From positions 62,001 to 126,000 of the forward strand of contig QAMW01000003.1 in assembly GCA_003150235.1 (NCBI GenBank): a stretch of DNA of 64,000 nucleotides, given 5' to 3'. Shown piece by piece: positions 43,301 to 51,271 of the stretch. The translations under genes were made by a program, and so were the position numbers. The DNA comes from Bacteroidales bacterium (GTDB lineage Bacteria > Bacteroidota > Bacteroidia > Bacteroidales > Muribaculaceae). The notes below the pieces were generated by a model. The model saw only the letters and a program-made list of their open reading frames with translations. It did not search any database and had not been told where the DNA came from. Positions within the stretch are counted from its first letter, which is position 1. The number at the start of each line of letters is the position of its first letter.

Positions 43301-44336
43301 TTGCAAGCACTTTCTCAACGCCTTCTACAGTGCGTACTGTTACATCCATTTTACCTCCGTTAGTACCAAAGCGACAAAGCTTACCGCTCACCTTAAGCGG
43401 AGTGAATGTAAGACCCTTTGCAGGAACTACCTTCCACTCTATTGCATTTCCGGCAGAAGCTCCGGCTTCCTTTGATTTTGGCTTAAAGCCTACGAAATGT
43501 CCCCATACTGATGAACTTTTTCCGGCGACTTCAAGAATATTGTCACCTACAGAGAATGTATTAAGTGAGAATGCGCCGTCGGGAGTAACCACAGGGGCAT
43601 CTTCGCTTGACGACTCAAAAGCCCATGCGATTGTGGCATCGGCATTGCTGAAAACCGGACCACGGGTCGAGCCGTTCAGCTTGCCGTCGATATGAATGTC
43701 GCTGAAACCGCCTTGCTTGGCATTACCCACTCCAACTGTCGCCACGAGGGTGAAACCGTCAGCCGATGCAAGCTTTGCCTGCTGCTCTTCGGTAAGGGTG
43801 ATGTCAAACTGCTGGGCATAGTTTGCGTTTTTACCGAATTTATCCTCAGCCTGTGTTTTCCTGTTACGAGCAGCCGTATAGTTGCCAAGTGTTTCGAGAG
43901 TACCGTCGGCAAGTTTTGCCGATACGGTCACGCCGTTCTCAGCATCTGTACCGAATCGCTGGATGTAGCCGCTGACATGTGTCGGCGTGAAAGTCACTCC
44001 CTTTGCAGGCTTGACATACCACTCTACCATGTCGTTTGCGTCATTTTTAGGCTGGATTTTCACGAATGTCACATTAACATTGCTTCCGTCTTCAACGCCG
44101 GTCACGGAACACTCGCCGAGATTGAACGAGGTGATTGAGATGGCGTCAGGCTCCGAAACGGATGTGACCTCGGCATAAGTGTCGATTGTGTTGAAATCCC
44201 AGACAATCGACACCGGAGTATCCTCATATACTCCGTCGCCGTTACTTTTCAGAATGCCTTTAGATGCTGCGTAGCCCGGATTCAAACAGGCGACACACAT
44301 CATCAGAAAGACAAATCTTAACAACTTGTTTGTCAT
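40395..44336 (-). CDS. Multidomain pectinesterase (CE8) with T9SS-type C-terminus
   Basis: A 1313-residue secreted protein. In order: signal peptide (1-23); two similar carbohydrate-binding-like beta domains (each with VEWYVKPAKGVTFTP or IEWKVVPAKGLTFTP, about 40-400); two InlB-B-type repeats (GYKFVNWTDG, ITFSNWSDG, about 420-580); and a discoidin-like domain (about 585-755). Then a bacterial Ig-like SbsA-type domain (about 770-860) precedes the CE8 beta-helix (about 870-1200). The CE8 part has WAYQDTYVS (Gln1014, Asp1015), GRTDFLCGKG (Asp1038) and YTLGRPWGSG. A sorting segment (MYYNLEGMRVSETYSGI) ends it. CE8 removes methyl groups from homogalacturonan. A terminator follows. Confidence 0.92.
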   Translation of the reverse strand: MTNKLLRFVFLMMCVACLNPGYAASKGILKSNGDGVYEDTPVSIVWDFNTIDTYAEVTSVSEPDAISITSFNLGECSVTGVEDGSNVNVTFVKIQPKNDANDMVEWYVKPAKGVTFTPTHVSGYIQRFGTDAENGVTVSAKLADGTLETLGNYTAARNRKTQAEDKFGKNANYAQQFDITLTEEQQAKLASADGFTLVATVGVGNAKQGGFSDIHIDGKLNGSTRGPVFSNADATIAWAFESSSEDAPVVTPDGAFSLNTFSVGDNILEVAGKSSSVWGHFVGFKPKSKEAGASAGNAIEWKVVPAKGLTFTPLKVSGKLCRFGTNGGKMDVTVRTVEGVEKVLATGLIPPRDNKTTAEDQFGNDPKYTPAFEFELNDPTLITQSGFSLVINIYDLDNKEAGVSDIKILGTVDGEVLPVAKCDFEAVASPEDGGSVSVYPNGAIFDEGTELTLTATRNFGYKFVNWTDGEGKEVSTEAKFKYTVAADTKLTANFAAINTYSLDYAIEGGANYYMVQATPAPNVIDGKNMYEEGTEVTLTATSNPIITFSNWSDGQTSSSINFTMNENHSITATYSAIDFVVGWDFYRKGNNGRAADFYSADNDAAALILRNSEGNSEGWLDKSQESGGYEGRPGAVNWRTYGLGEYYWQTMVNASAFTKMKLITAMLYNYNAYTVQKVEYSLDGENWKLLGTINIEGNKNWTDAEFDLPAEANNQPALYIRWISDKESAIDGTTSNNDGIALGASYLIGTEKLIDDGTAPVLVSFVPEEGSETASINGRIVLTFDEKVKVTDKASATLNDQKLDAQVTGKTVLFQYKNLAYGTKYTFTLAANSISDLTDNAIGKEIVINFTTKTRPAVTKAMYDFVVPDDGSILEALDAAAKREDTSKRFRIFIKDKEGDYVIPAATDRFAEGTDGKQYPSATTIINVPNISIIGESMEGTSIINTVPEYKGGSHVLEGIGRGDVLQLTKQATGTYMQDVTIKSAMPDESGRNIVLNDASDKTVCKDVCLWAYQDTYVSNNENSRYYFEGGLLRGRTDFLCGKGDVYYNRVELQMCAGGYLAVPSVAKEYGYIFKDCKITGPESVDGQYTLGRPWGSGTPIALFIDTEMQIKPSAIGWHDMGTDGYPKQFAEYNSFTSNGSPIDLSQRKKTFGPGNHPNNPVLTKEEAESMTIAKVMGGDDDWDPAALAEQAPLPANVELEGSTLSWDDSEYVLCWAVCENGKVVAFTTEPEYTVANPDAVYSVRAANEMGGLGDAVTVGGNVSIDGVYTGLEVVSTMYYNLEGMRVSETYSGIVIRVDTLANGEVVTTKIMK

Positions 44337-44434
44337 AATGATTGGTATTAGTTAAAAATTAATTTGGGTTATATCTTTCGGTTAACTGGTATAAAGCGTT
44401 TTTATGGTCTAAAAAATACATCTCTTCCTGAAAG

Positions 44435-44442
44435 CAAAGATA
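44435..44442 (-). promoter_or_regulatory. Promoter -7 box of the pectinesterase gene
   Basis: TATCTTTG on the minus strand; predicted leader of about 90 nt. Confidence 0.5.
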
Positions 44443-44503
44443 AGTTTAATTAACAATTATCAACGGTAAAATATATCATTAATCAGGGAAAATTTATCAA
44501 AGC

Positions 44504-44542
44504 AAAGGGGAATGTATCAAAATTCACGATACATCCCCCTTT
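44504..44542 (-). terminator. Terminator of the ara operon (after araB)
   Basis: Arms AAAGGGGAATGTATC (44504-44518) and GATACATCCCCCTTT (44528-44542) pair at 14 of 15 positions. On the minus strand it is followed by GCTTTGAT. Confidence 0.7.
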
Positions 44543-44563
44543 ATATTGACCTGATTCAGTGTC

Positions 44564-46162
44564 CTACATATTCTTATGGTCGACAGCAGCCTGCTCTACC
44601 GGCAGACAGTCGATATAATTCTTGATATATCGGTTGAAGCCTTCCACCTCTTCAGCAGTCGGGGCGATTTCCGAACCGGTGTTGCCGAGGAACACACATT
44701 CATTTAGCCAGCCGGCAAGCGACAGGCGGCGGGTATTGTTGACGGCATACGATGCAAGCAATGCCATGCCCCATGCACCTCCTTCACCGGCTGTCTCCAT
44801 GACGGAGATGGGCGAATTGAGCGCGGCGGCAAGTATGCGCTGACCTACTCCGGGTGTCTTGAACAGTCCCCCGTGACCGGTGATGCGGTCAACCTCCACA
44901 TTTTCATCTTTGAAAAGTATGTCGTTTCCGATTTTCAGCACGGCGACAGCCGCATAAAGGTTGGCGCGCATGAAATTGGCGAGGGAGAACTTGTCGGTCG
45001 ACGACCTCACGAAGAGCGGACGCCCCTCGGCAAGACCCGTGACAGGCTCGCCGGAGAAATAGTTGTAGCTCACAAGTCCGCCGCAGTCGGGCTGACCGTC
45101 AAGGGCGGCGTTATACAGCTTCCCGAAAAGCTCGTTCATGTCGACCGGCACACCCAACAGCTGCTGATACTCCTTGAACACATTTACCCACGCGTTAAGG
45201 TCGGAGGTGCAGTTGTTGCAATGCACCATCGCCACAAGGCTTCCGTCGGGGGTGGTCACCATGTCAATCATCTCGTAAGGCTTCGACAGCTCTTTTTCAA
45301 GCACTATCATCGAGAACGACGACGTACCTGCCGACACATTACCGGTGCGCTGCAATACCGCGTTGGTAGCCACCATGCCTGTGCCTGCATCGCCCTCGGG
45401 CGGACACAGCGGCACTCCGGCGCGAAGATGTCCTGACACGTCAAGACGACGCGCACCCTCCTCAGTGAGGCAGCCTGCCGGCTCGCCCGCAACGATACTC
45501 TTGGGGAGGATGTCGAGCAATTTCCACGGATATCCCTCGGGAGCCACAAGATCGTCAAACTTCTTCACCATGTCGGCGCAATAGGTCTTTGTGGCGGGGT
45601 CCACGGGGAGCATACCCGACGCATCACCCACTCCGAGCACTTTCTCTCCCGTGAGCTTCCAGTGAATATAGCCCGCGAGCGTTGTGAGATATTTTATATC
45701 CTTTACATGCGGCTCGCCGTTGAGTATCGCCTGATAGAGGTGGGAGATGCTCCAGCGGAGTGGAATGTTGTAGACAAACAGCTCCGACAGCTTGGCGGCT
45801 GCCGCACCTGTGTTGGTGTTACGCCATGTACGGAACGGCACAAGTATCTCGCCCTTCTCGTCAAACGGCAGATAACCGTGCATCATCGCGCTGATGCCTA
45901 TCGCGGCAAGGCTCTCTATCTCGATGTCGTAGCGGCTCCTCACGTCGTCGCGCAACCGGGCGTAGCTGTCCTGTACGCCATACCATATAGCCTCGGTGCT
46001 GTAGGTCCACATCTTGTCGACAAGCTGGTTTTCCCACTCGTGTGCCCCCTGGGCTATAGGGTTGTTATCCTCATCGATAAGCACAGCCTTGATGCGGGTC
46101 GAGCCAAGCTCGATGCCAAGCACAGCCTTACCCGCAGCAATGGTCTCTTTCGGATTCTTCAT
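44564..46162 (-). CDS. araB: FGGY-family sugar kinase, probable ribulokinase (AraB)
   Basis: A 532-residue FGGY kinase. The N-terminal ATP-binding fold starts VLGIELGSTRIKAVLID. MHGYLPFD, GDASGMLPVD and the catalytic-aspartate region CPPEGDAGTGMVATN are visible. The C-terminal half has RITGHGGLFKTPGVGQRILAAAL and ETAGEGGAWGMALLAS. Sequence alone would allow xylulokinase. Its place directly after araA in an ara operon points to phosphorylation of L-ribulose. Its ATG is preceded by a tandem heptamer (46177-46210) that replaces any normal leader between araA and araB. Confidence 0.88.
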   Translation of the reverse strand: MKNPKETIAAGKAVLGIELGSTRIKAVLIDEDNNPIAQGAHEWENQLVDKMWTYSTEAIWYGVQDSYARLRDDVRSRYDIEIESLAAIGISAMMHGYLPFDEKGEILVPFRTWRNTNTGAAAAKLSELFVYNIPLRWSISHLYQAILNGEPHVKDIKYLTTLAGYIHWKLTGEKVLGVGDASGMLPVDPATKTYCADMVKKFDDLVAPEGYPWKLLDILPKSIVAGEPAGCLTEEGARRLDVSGHLRAGVPLCPPEGDAGTGMVATNAVLQRTGNVSAGTSSFSMIVLEKELSKPYEMIDMVTTPDGSLVAMVHCNNCTSDLNAWVNVFKEYQQLLGVPVDMNELFGKLYNAALDGQPDCGGLVSYNYFSGEPVTGLAEGRPLFVRSSTDKFSLANFMRANLYAAVAVLKIGNDILFKDENVEVDRITGHGGLFKTPGVGQRILAAALNSPISVMETAGEGGAWGMALLASYAVNNTRRLSLAGWLNECVFLGNTGSEIAPTAEEVEGFNRYIKNYIDCLPVEQAAVDHKNM

Positions 46163-46176
46163 ACCTAATACTTCCT

Positions 46177-46210
46177 ACTTAATACTTAATACTTAATACT
46201 TAATACTTAA
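46177..46210. repeat. ACTTAAT heptamer array, 4.9 copies
   Basis: Four perfect ACTTAAT units plus ACTTAA fill the gap between the araA stop and the araB start. The araB ATG is 15 nt away. Confidence 0.9.
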
Positions 46211-46212
46211 CA

Positions 46213-47748
46213 TCACTTATTAAGCATATAGTACACCTCATTGTAGCGAAGCTCTTTCTTAAACTCGCTGATGGTGGTGTTCTTGTTGATATGCACCATC
46301 TCTATGCCCGCCATTTCAGCATAATCCTCCCAATATTCGGGAGTAAGGTCGTAGGAGAAGCAGGAGTGATGTGTACCACCGGCAAGAATCCATGCGCCGG
46401 CACCGATTTCAAAGTTGGGCATCGGAATCCAGAGAGCCGACGCTACCGGTAGCTTGGGAAGCGGCTTCGACTTGATACACTCTACATCGTTAACAATCAA
46501 GCGGAAGCGGTTGCCCATATCGATAACTGTGGCGGTGATGCCGTCGCCCGGCTTTGAAGTGAACACAAGGCGCGCGGTCTGTGCCTTGCGGATACCGATA
46601 CCGAGGTGGTGAACCTCAAGACGCGGCTTCTGCTCGGCGATAAGCGGACAAACCTCAAGCATGTGGGCCTGCAGTATCGAGCTTTGTGCGCCGTTGAAGT
46701 TAAGGGTATAGTCCTCAAGGAATGAGCAGCCACCCTTGAGCCCCTGGGTCATGTACCATACGGTGCGGTAGAGTGCAGCCGACTTCCAGTCGCCTTCAGC
46801 GCCGAAACCATAGCCCTCTGCCATAAGTCGCTGCGATGCAAGACCCGGTATCTGGTCAAAGCCCACAAAATTCGGGTCGTTTATATCGTCGGTACCGAGG
46901 TCGTCGAAGTTGGTGGTGAAACCCTTCGCACCCTTTGCCTGCAGACATGCGCGGATGGCAAGCTCCGCCTTGGCGGCATTGCGCACCGAGGTGTAGCCTG
47001 TGGTACCCGGCTCGGCAAGTTCCTTGTCGTAATCGTAGAGCGAGAAGTAGGTGTTCATAAGCTCTGTCACGTCATCCTCGTTGACCTTCTTGTAATATTC
47101 CATAAGCTCGCTTACGGGACAGTAGTCAACATGATAGCCGAGCTGCATCTCGGCGGCTACCTTGTCGCCGTCGGTAACGGCTACGTTGTTCATCTGGTCG
47201 CCGAATCTCACGATGAGCATATCCTGTGCATCGGCCCATGCAGCGGCTACTCGCGACCACACCGCAATCTTCTGTTGGGTAGCGGCATCGCTCCAGTGAC
47301 CTACAACCACCTTGCGGCGCACATTCATGCGGGCGCAGATATGACCGAACTCGCGGTCGCCGTGAGCCGACTGGTTGAGATTCATGAAATCCATGTCCAT
47401 GGTATCCCAGGGTATCTCGGCGTTATACTGTGTGTGAAGGTGAAGAAGCGGCTTGCGGAGCTGCTGCAATCCGTGAATCCACATCTTTGCGGGCGAGAAG
47501 GTGTGCATCCATGTGATGACACCCACACATTTCGCGTCGTTTGTGGCGGCTTTCATCACCGCCTCTACCTCTTTGGAGGAGTTTGCTGTGCCTTTGTACA
47601 CGATTTTGATAGGCAGATTACCCGAATTGTTAAGACCCTCCACCATTTCCTTTGAATGAGAGTCAACCACTTTAACTGCGTCACCGCCATAGAGAAGCTG
47701 GGCACCTGTCACCCACCACACTTCCAGATTGTCAAAAATATTATTCAT
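46213..47748 (-). CDS. araA: L-arabinose isomerase (AraA)
   Basis: A 511-residue enzyme converting L-arabinose to L-ribulose. It starts NLEVWWVTGAQLLYGGDAV. It contains VGVITWMHTFSPAKMW, PLLHLHTQYNAEIPW, MDFMNLNQSAHGDREFG, the active-site glutamates in AEGYGFGAEGDWKSAAL and FLEDYTLNFN, and ILAGGTHHSCFS. Manganese is the usual cofactor. It stands after a 409-bp repeat-rich gap from araD and before araB. I see no consensus promoter right before it, so it probably depends on readthrough from the operon promoter at 52465. Confidence 0.96.
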   Translation of the reverse strand: MNNIFDNLEVWWVTGAQLLYGGDAVKVVDSHSKEMVEGLNNSGNLPIKIVYKGTANSSKEVEAVMKAATNDAKCVGVITWMHTFSPAKMWIHGLQQLRKPLLHLHTQYNAEIPWDTMDMDFMNLNQSAHGDREFGHICARMNVRRKVVVGHWSDAATQQKIAVWSRVAAAWADAQDMLIVRFGDQMNNVAVTDGDKVAAEMQLGYHVDYCPVSELMEYYKKVNEDDVTELMNTYFSLYDYDKELAEPGTTGYTSVRNAAKAELAIRACLQAKGAKGFTTNFDDLGTDDINDPNFVGFDQIPGLASQRLMAEGYGFGAEGDWKSAALYRTVWYMTQGLKGGCSFLEDYTLNFNGAQSSILQAHMLEVCPLIAEQKPRLEVHHLGIGIRKAQTARLVFTSKPGDGITATVIDMGNRFRLIVNDVECIKSKPLPKLPVASALWIPMPNFEIGAGAWILAGGTHHSCFSYDLTPEYWEDYAEMAGIEMVHINKNTTISEFKKELRYNEVYYMLNK

Positions 47749-47775
47749 AATTTTATTGTTTTGTATAAATTTTCA

Positions 47776-47806
47776 ACTGTAGGGATGCACCATGGTGCAT
47801 CCACCG
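47776..47806 (+). repeat. Family A-like hairpin (GTAG foot, GGATGCAC stem)
   Basis: CTGTAG then GGATGCAC (47783-47790), CATG, GTGCATCC (47795-47802). It faces the inverted copy at 47832, a BIME-like pair. Confidence 0.7.
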
Positions 47807-47831
47807 ATTTCATTGTTAATTAACCACGTTT

Positions 47832-47858
47832 CTGGATGCACCCCGGTGCATCCCTACT
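47832..47858 (-). repeat. Family A-like hairpin, inverted partner
   Basis: Minus strand: GTAG, GGATGCAC, CGGG, GTGCATCC (47853-47834). Same stem as 47776-47806 but a different loop. Confidence 0.7.
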
Positions 47859-47933
47859 CTGATAATGAGGCTCTTATTTTGGCATTACTCGCCAAATAGT
47901 TACCTCTCTTATAGATTAATAGGTCGTTAAAAG

Positions 47934-48084
47934 CTCACTACTTACCCCTTAACGGTCATCCCCGCAAGGGGATTCATCTTGTTAACCGCGGGTAATGCCG
48001 AAGGCATACCCGTGGCTAAAGAGCATCTCTCCTTGACTCAACCCCGGAGCGGGTTGCATAGTCACCTGTTAAGTTTGTTACATT
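47934..48084. mobile_element. Family B element, degraded copy 3 (about 150 bp)
   Basis: It contains TCCCCGCAAGGGGATTC, GTTAACCGCGGGTA, the ATGCC/GGCAT hairpin, ACCCGTGG and the CAACCCCGGAGCGGGTTG hairpin, all in the order of copies 1 and 2. The 3' half is missing and the right terminal repeat is diverged (TTAAGTTTGTTACATT). Its right flank is again GAGTGTAAGCTCGCCCGC, a family A stem. The 409-bp gap 47749-48157 holds only such repeats. Confidence 0.6.
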
Positions 48085-48102
48085 GAGTGTAAGCTCGCCC
48101 GC
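48085..48102 (+). repeat. Family A (REP-like) remnant, right half
   Basis: GAGTGTAAGCTCGCCCGC directly abuts family B copy 3; the left half is not recognisable. It is followed by CATAACCCTATAACC-type tandem words up to about 48142. Confidence 0.55.
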
Positions 48103-48157
48103 TTCACGCATAACCCTATAACCTCATAACCCTATGACCCAACGCTGAATCCCCGAT

Positions 48158-48850
48158 TCAGCGTTTCTTCTGTCCGTAATACGCATTCGGTCCGTGCTTG
48201 CGGTTGAAATGCTTCTCCACAAGCAGCGGGTTCATCGTCAGGTGCGGGTTGACGGTGTAGGCGATGCTCGCCATCTTTGCCACCTGCTCCATCACCACGG
48301 CATTGTGTACCGCGTCATGAGGATTCTTGCCCCACGCAAAAGGACCGTGGTTCTTTACAAGCACTCCGGGTGTATGCATCGGGTTGATGCCTTCGAAACG
48401 CTTTACAATCACGTTGCCCGTCTCCAGCTCGTAGTCGCCTTCAACCTCCTCGGCGGTCATGTCGCCGGTACATGGTATGGCGTTATGGAAATAGTCGGCA
48501 TGGGTAGTGCCGATATTGGGGAGGTCAATACCTGCCTGCGCCCATGCGGTAGCGTAGGTGGAGTGAGTGTGTACCACACCCCCTATCTCCGGGAATGCCT
48601 TGTAAAGCACAAGATGGGTCGGGGTGTCGGATGACGGACGAAGGTCGCCCTCGACGACATTGCCGTCAAGATCTACCACCACCATGTCCGATGCTTTCAT
48701 CACGTCGTAGTCCACACCGCTCGGCTTGATGACCACAAGCCCGCTTTCGCGGTCGATACCTGACACATTGCCCCAGGTAAATATCACAAGTCCGTGTTTC
48801 ACAAGGTCAAGATTGGCGCGAAACACTTCTTCTTTCAATTTTTCAAGCAT
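48158..48850 (-). CDS. araD: L-ribulose-5-phosphate 4-epimerase (AraD)
   Basis: A 230-residue class II aldolase-fold epimerase linking L-ribulose 5-phosphate to D-xylulose 5-phosphate and hence the pentose phosphate pathway. Visible are TWGNVSGIDRESGLVVIKPSGV, RPSSDTPTHLVLYKAFPEIGG, the zinc site VVHTHSTYATAWAQAG with TTHADYFHNAIPCT, and LVKNHGPFAWG. It ends HGPNAYYGQKKR, like E. coli AraD. It begins 5 nt after araR ends. Confidence 0.96.
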   Translation of the reverse strand: MLEKLKEEVFRANLDLVKHGLVIFTWGNVSGIDRESGLVVIKPSGVDYDVMKASDMVVVDLDGNVVEGDLRPSSDTPTHLVLYKAFPEIGGVVHTHSTYATAWAQAGIDLPNIGTTHADYFHNAIPCTGDMTAEEVEGDYELETGNVIVKRFEGINPMHTPGVLVKNHGPFAWGKNPHDAVHNAVVMEQVAKMASIAYTVNPHLTMNPLLVEKHFNRKHGPNAYYGQKKR

Positions 48851-48855
48851 GATTG

Positions 48856-49557
48856 TTATATCTTAAATTTTAATGTATCATTATACGATTTCTTGTTAAA
48901 CCGGTACATCGTGGCACCGCGCCGCGAACTGAGCTTGTCGATTTTGTCGGTCGCCTCCACGCAGTTGTTTTCGAGCAGGCGGCGCCGGAAATTACGCTTG
49001 TCTATCGGCTCGCCGAGTATCTTTTCGCAGAGTGCCTGCACCTGGGCGAGGGTAAATAGCTCCGGCAGGAGATTAAACACCACCGGCTCACGCGTCAGCT
49101 TGCGCCGCAATGCCGACAGGGCACGCTCTATCATCAGCGGATGGTCAAATTCCAGCGCCGGGAGTGCCCTCACGTTCACCCACTCCGCACCATATTCGCC
49201 TACACGGCGGTCGATCGCCTCGTCGCTCTTTATAAGAGCGTAATAAGCCACCGATATCACCCTGTCGCCCGGGTCTCGGTCAAGTGCGCCAAACGCACCC
49301 ACCTGCTCCATGTAGGTGTCGTCAAGACCGGTCAGCTCCGACAATACCCTGATTGCGGCGCTGTCCAGGCTCTCGGTAGCCTTCACGAAGCCTCCCATGA
49401 GCGACGGCACTCCGAGTTTCGGCTCAAAACGGCGCGGGGCAAGGAGCACACTCAGCTCCCCGTCGTGCAGACTGAAGATGATACAGTCCACACTGACGGG
49501 ATAGCGGTCGTGGGCGGAATAATAACCCGCCGGAATTGTGCTGACGTTGTCTGTCAT
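48856..49557 (-). CDS. araR: Nudix-type arabinose regulator AraR
   Basis: A 233-residue transcription factor of the NrtR/BtAraR group, in which a Nudix fold (about 20-145) acts as sugar sensor and a winged helix (about 150-225) binds DNA. The Nudix box (GGFVKATESLDSAAIRVLSEL) has lost the catalytic RE and EE residues, consistent with sensing rather than hydrolysis. Established knowledge: the Bacteroides thetaiotaomicron homologue represses arabinose genes until L-arabinose binds. It lies inside the operon it should control, between the symporter and araD, giving likely autoregulation. Confidence 0.9.
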   Translation of the reverse strand: MTDNVSTIPAGYYSAHDRYPVSVDCIIFSLHDGELSVLLAPRRFEPKLGVPSLMGGFVKATESLDSAAIRVLSELTGLDDTYMEQVGAFGALDRDPGDRVISVAYYALIKSDEAIDRRVGEYGAEWVNVRALPALEFDHPLMIERALSALRRKLTREPVVFNLLPELFTLAQVQALCEKILGEPIDKRNFRRRLLENNCVEATDKIDKLSSRRGATMYRFNKKSYNDTLKFKI

Positions 49558-49567
49558 TATTGTCGGT

Positions 49568-51250
49568 TTACCAGAAATACCAATAGAACGCTGCAGTGAT
49601 ACAGAGGATAATCACGGTGTGGATTACATCCCACTTGTTCCAGCTGGCGCGTGTGGCGGCTTTCTGCTCCGGAGTGGAGGTGCCGAACACAAGTCCCTTG
49701 ATTTTCTCGGGATCGGGTGCCTTGGTGAAGAGACTTACCACTACCACCACGAGCATACAGAACACGAGCATCCATCCGCAGAAGAAGAGCCAGTTGGAGT
49801 CATAGAACATCCACTTGAACCAGTTCTGGTCGCCCGGAAGCACTGCGGCGTTGCTGTAATATATCTTGGCACACAGACGGGTGATACCGATGCCGAGACC
49901 TGCGATAAGTCCCCACATACCGCCTTGCGCCGTGGCGCGCTTCCAGCATACACCCATAAGGAACGCCGCCGCGATACCCGGGGCGAGCACCGACTGCACA
50001 TCCTGGAGATAGTTGTATAGCACATTGCCTATCGACCTCATCACCGGAATCCAGAGCACACCGAGCAATACGATTACCACCGTGGCTGCCTGACCGATTC
50101 TCACGAGTTTCTTCGGGTCGGTGTCGGGTTTATAACGCTGATAGAAGTCGATGGTGAAGAGAGCCGCCGAAGAGTTGAAGAGCGACGCAAGCGAGCTCAT
50201 CAGGGCGGCGAGGATACCGCACACGATAAGACCTTTCACACCGGCGGGAAGCAGTTTTGCCACAAGGGTCGGGAAAGCCGCGTCGGGAGTGGAAAGCTTG
50301 AACACTTCGCCGTTGACCTCGATGCCGCGGGTGCTGAGCGCGAAGGCGATCATGCCCGGGATAAGGAACAGGAACACCGGAAGCAGTTTGAGGTATGCGC
50401 CGAAGATTGTACCGCGACGTGCCTCTTTCTCATCCTTACCCGACAATACGCGCTGCACGATGAACTGGTCGGTACACCAATACCAGAAACCGATCACTGC
50501 GGAGCCTATGAGCGCGCCGAGCCACGGATACTGCGGGTCGCGGTTGTCACGGATAAGGTTGGTCATCGTGTCGCCGTAGTCGTTTACCACCACCTGAGAG
50601 CAGGTAGCCATCATCTCGTCCCAGCCGCCGAGCGCCTTGAGTCCGAGCACAAGGATTATGAGCGAGCCGAGGAGAAGTATCGGGGTCTGAAGCACAGAGG
50701 TGTACAACACCGACTTCATACCTCCGATGATGGTATAGAGAGCGGTCAGCACCACAAGACCGATGGCGGCAATCCAGAAGAAGTCGATGCCCCACAGCGT
50801 GTCGATGCCGAATACCTGCTGAAACACAAGACCGCCCGCGTAGACCGTGACGGCTACCTTGGTGAGCACGTAGCTGATAAGTGATATGAGCGACAATATT
50901 GTACGCGATGCCGGGTTATAGCGGCGTTCGAGGAACTCCGGCATGGTATATACCATGCTTCGGGTGTAGAACGGTACGAATACCCAGCCGAGGATAAGGA
51001 TCATCCATCCCTGGATTTCCCAGTGTGCCATCGCCATACCGCTCGACGCGCCTGCGCCGGCAAGTCCGATAAGATGTTCCGAACCGATATTGGAGGCGAA
51101 GATAGACGCACCGATGGCAATCCATGTCGCATCCTTACCGCCAAGGAAGTAGTCGGCGGCATTGTTCTGCTTCTGACGCATTACCCATACGATAATGCCG
51201 ATCAGGGCCGCAAAGAAAAGCCCTATTACAAGCCAGTCAAGTAACTGCAT
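49568..51250 (-). CDS. Sodium:solute symporter, probable L-arabinose transporter
   Basis: A 560-residue SSS-family (SGLT) transporter with about 14 predicted helices. It starts MQLLDWLVIGLFFAALIGIIVWVMRQ. The family motifs ADYFLGGKDATWIAIGASIFASNIGSEHLIGLAG and YTMPEFLERRYN are present, with the sodium-site region LPAGVKGLIVCGILAALMSSLASLFNSSAALFT. Established SGLT members couple sugar uptake to Na+. Its place between galM and araR makes L-arabinose the likely substrate. NhaD elsewhere in the window could rebuild the sodium gradient. Confidence 0.9.
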   Translation of the reverse strand: MQLLDWLVIGLFFAALIGIIVWVMRQKQNNAADYFLGGKDATWIAIGASIFASNIGSEHLIGLAGAGASSGMAMAHWEIQGWMILILGWVFVPFYTRSMVYTMPEFLERRYNPASRTILSLISLISYVLTKVAVTVYAGGLVFQQVFGIDTLWGIDFFWIAAIGLVVLTALYTIIGGMKSVLYTSVLQTPILLLGSLIILVLGLKALGGWDEMMATCSQVVVNDYGDTMTNLIRDNRDPQYPWLGALIGSAVIGFWYWCTDQFIVQRVLSGKDEKEARRGTIFGAYLKLLPVFLFLIPGMIAFALSTRGIEVNGEVFKLSTPDAAFPTLVAKLLPAGVKGLIVCGILAALMSSLASLFNSSAALFTIDFYQRYKPDTDPKKLVRIGQAATVVIVLLGVLWIPVMRSIGNVLYNYLQDVQSVLAPGIAAAFLMGVCWKRATAQGGMWGLIAGLGIGITRLCAKIYYSNAAVLPGDQNWFKWMFYDSNWLFFCGWMLVFCMLVVVVVSLFTKAPDPEKIKGLVFGTSTPEQKAATRASWNKWDVIHTVIILCITAAFYWYFW

Positions 51251-51271
51251 AGTTTCGATATATTAAGGTTA

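Noticed and set aside
48856..49557. Nudix hydrolase as the product of the gene before araD
   Set aside because: The catalytic box is degenerate, a winged-helix domain follows, and the ara context fits the regulator AraR.
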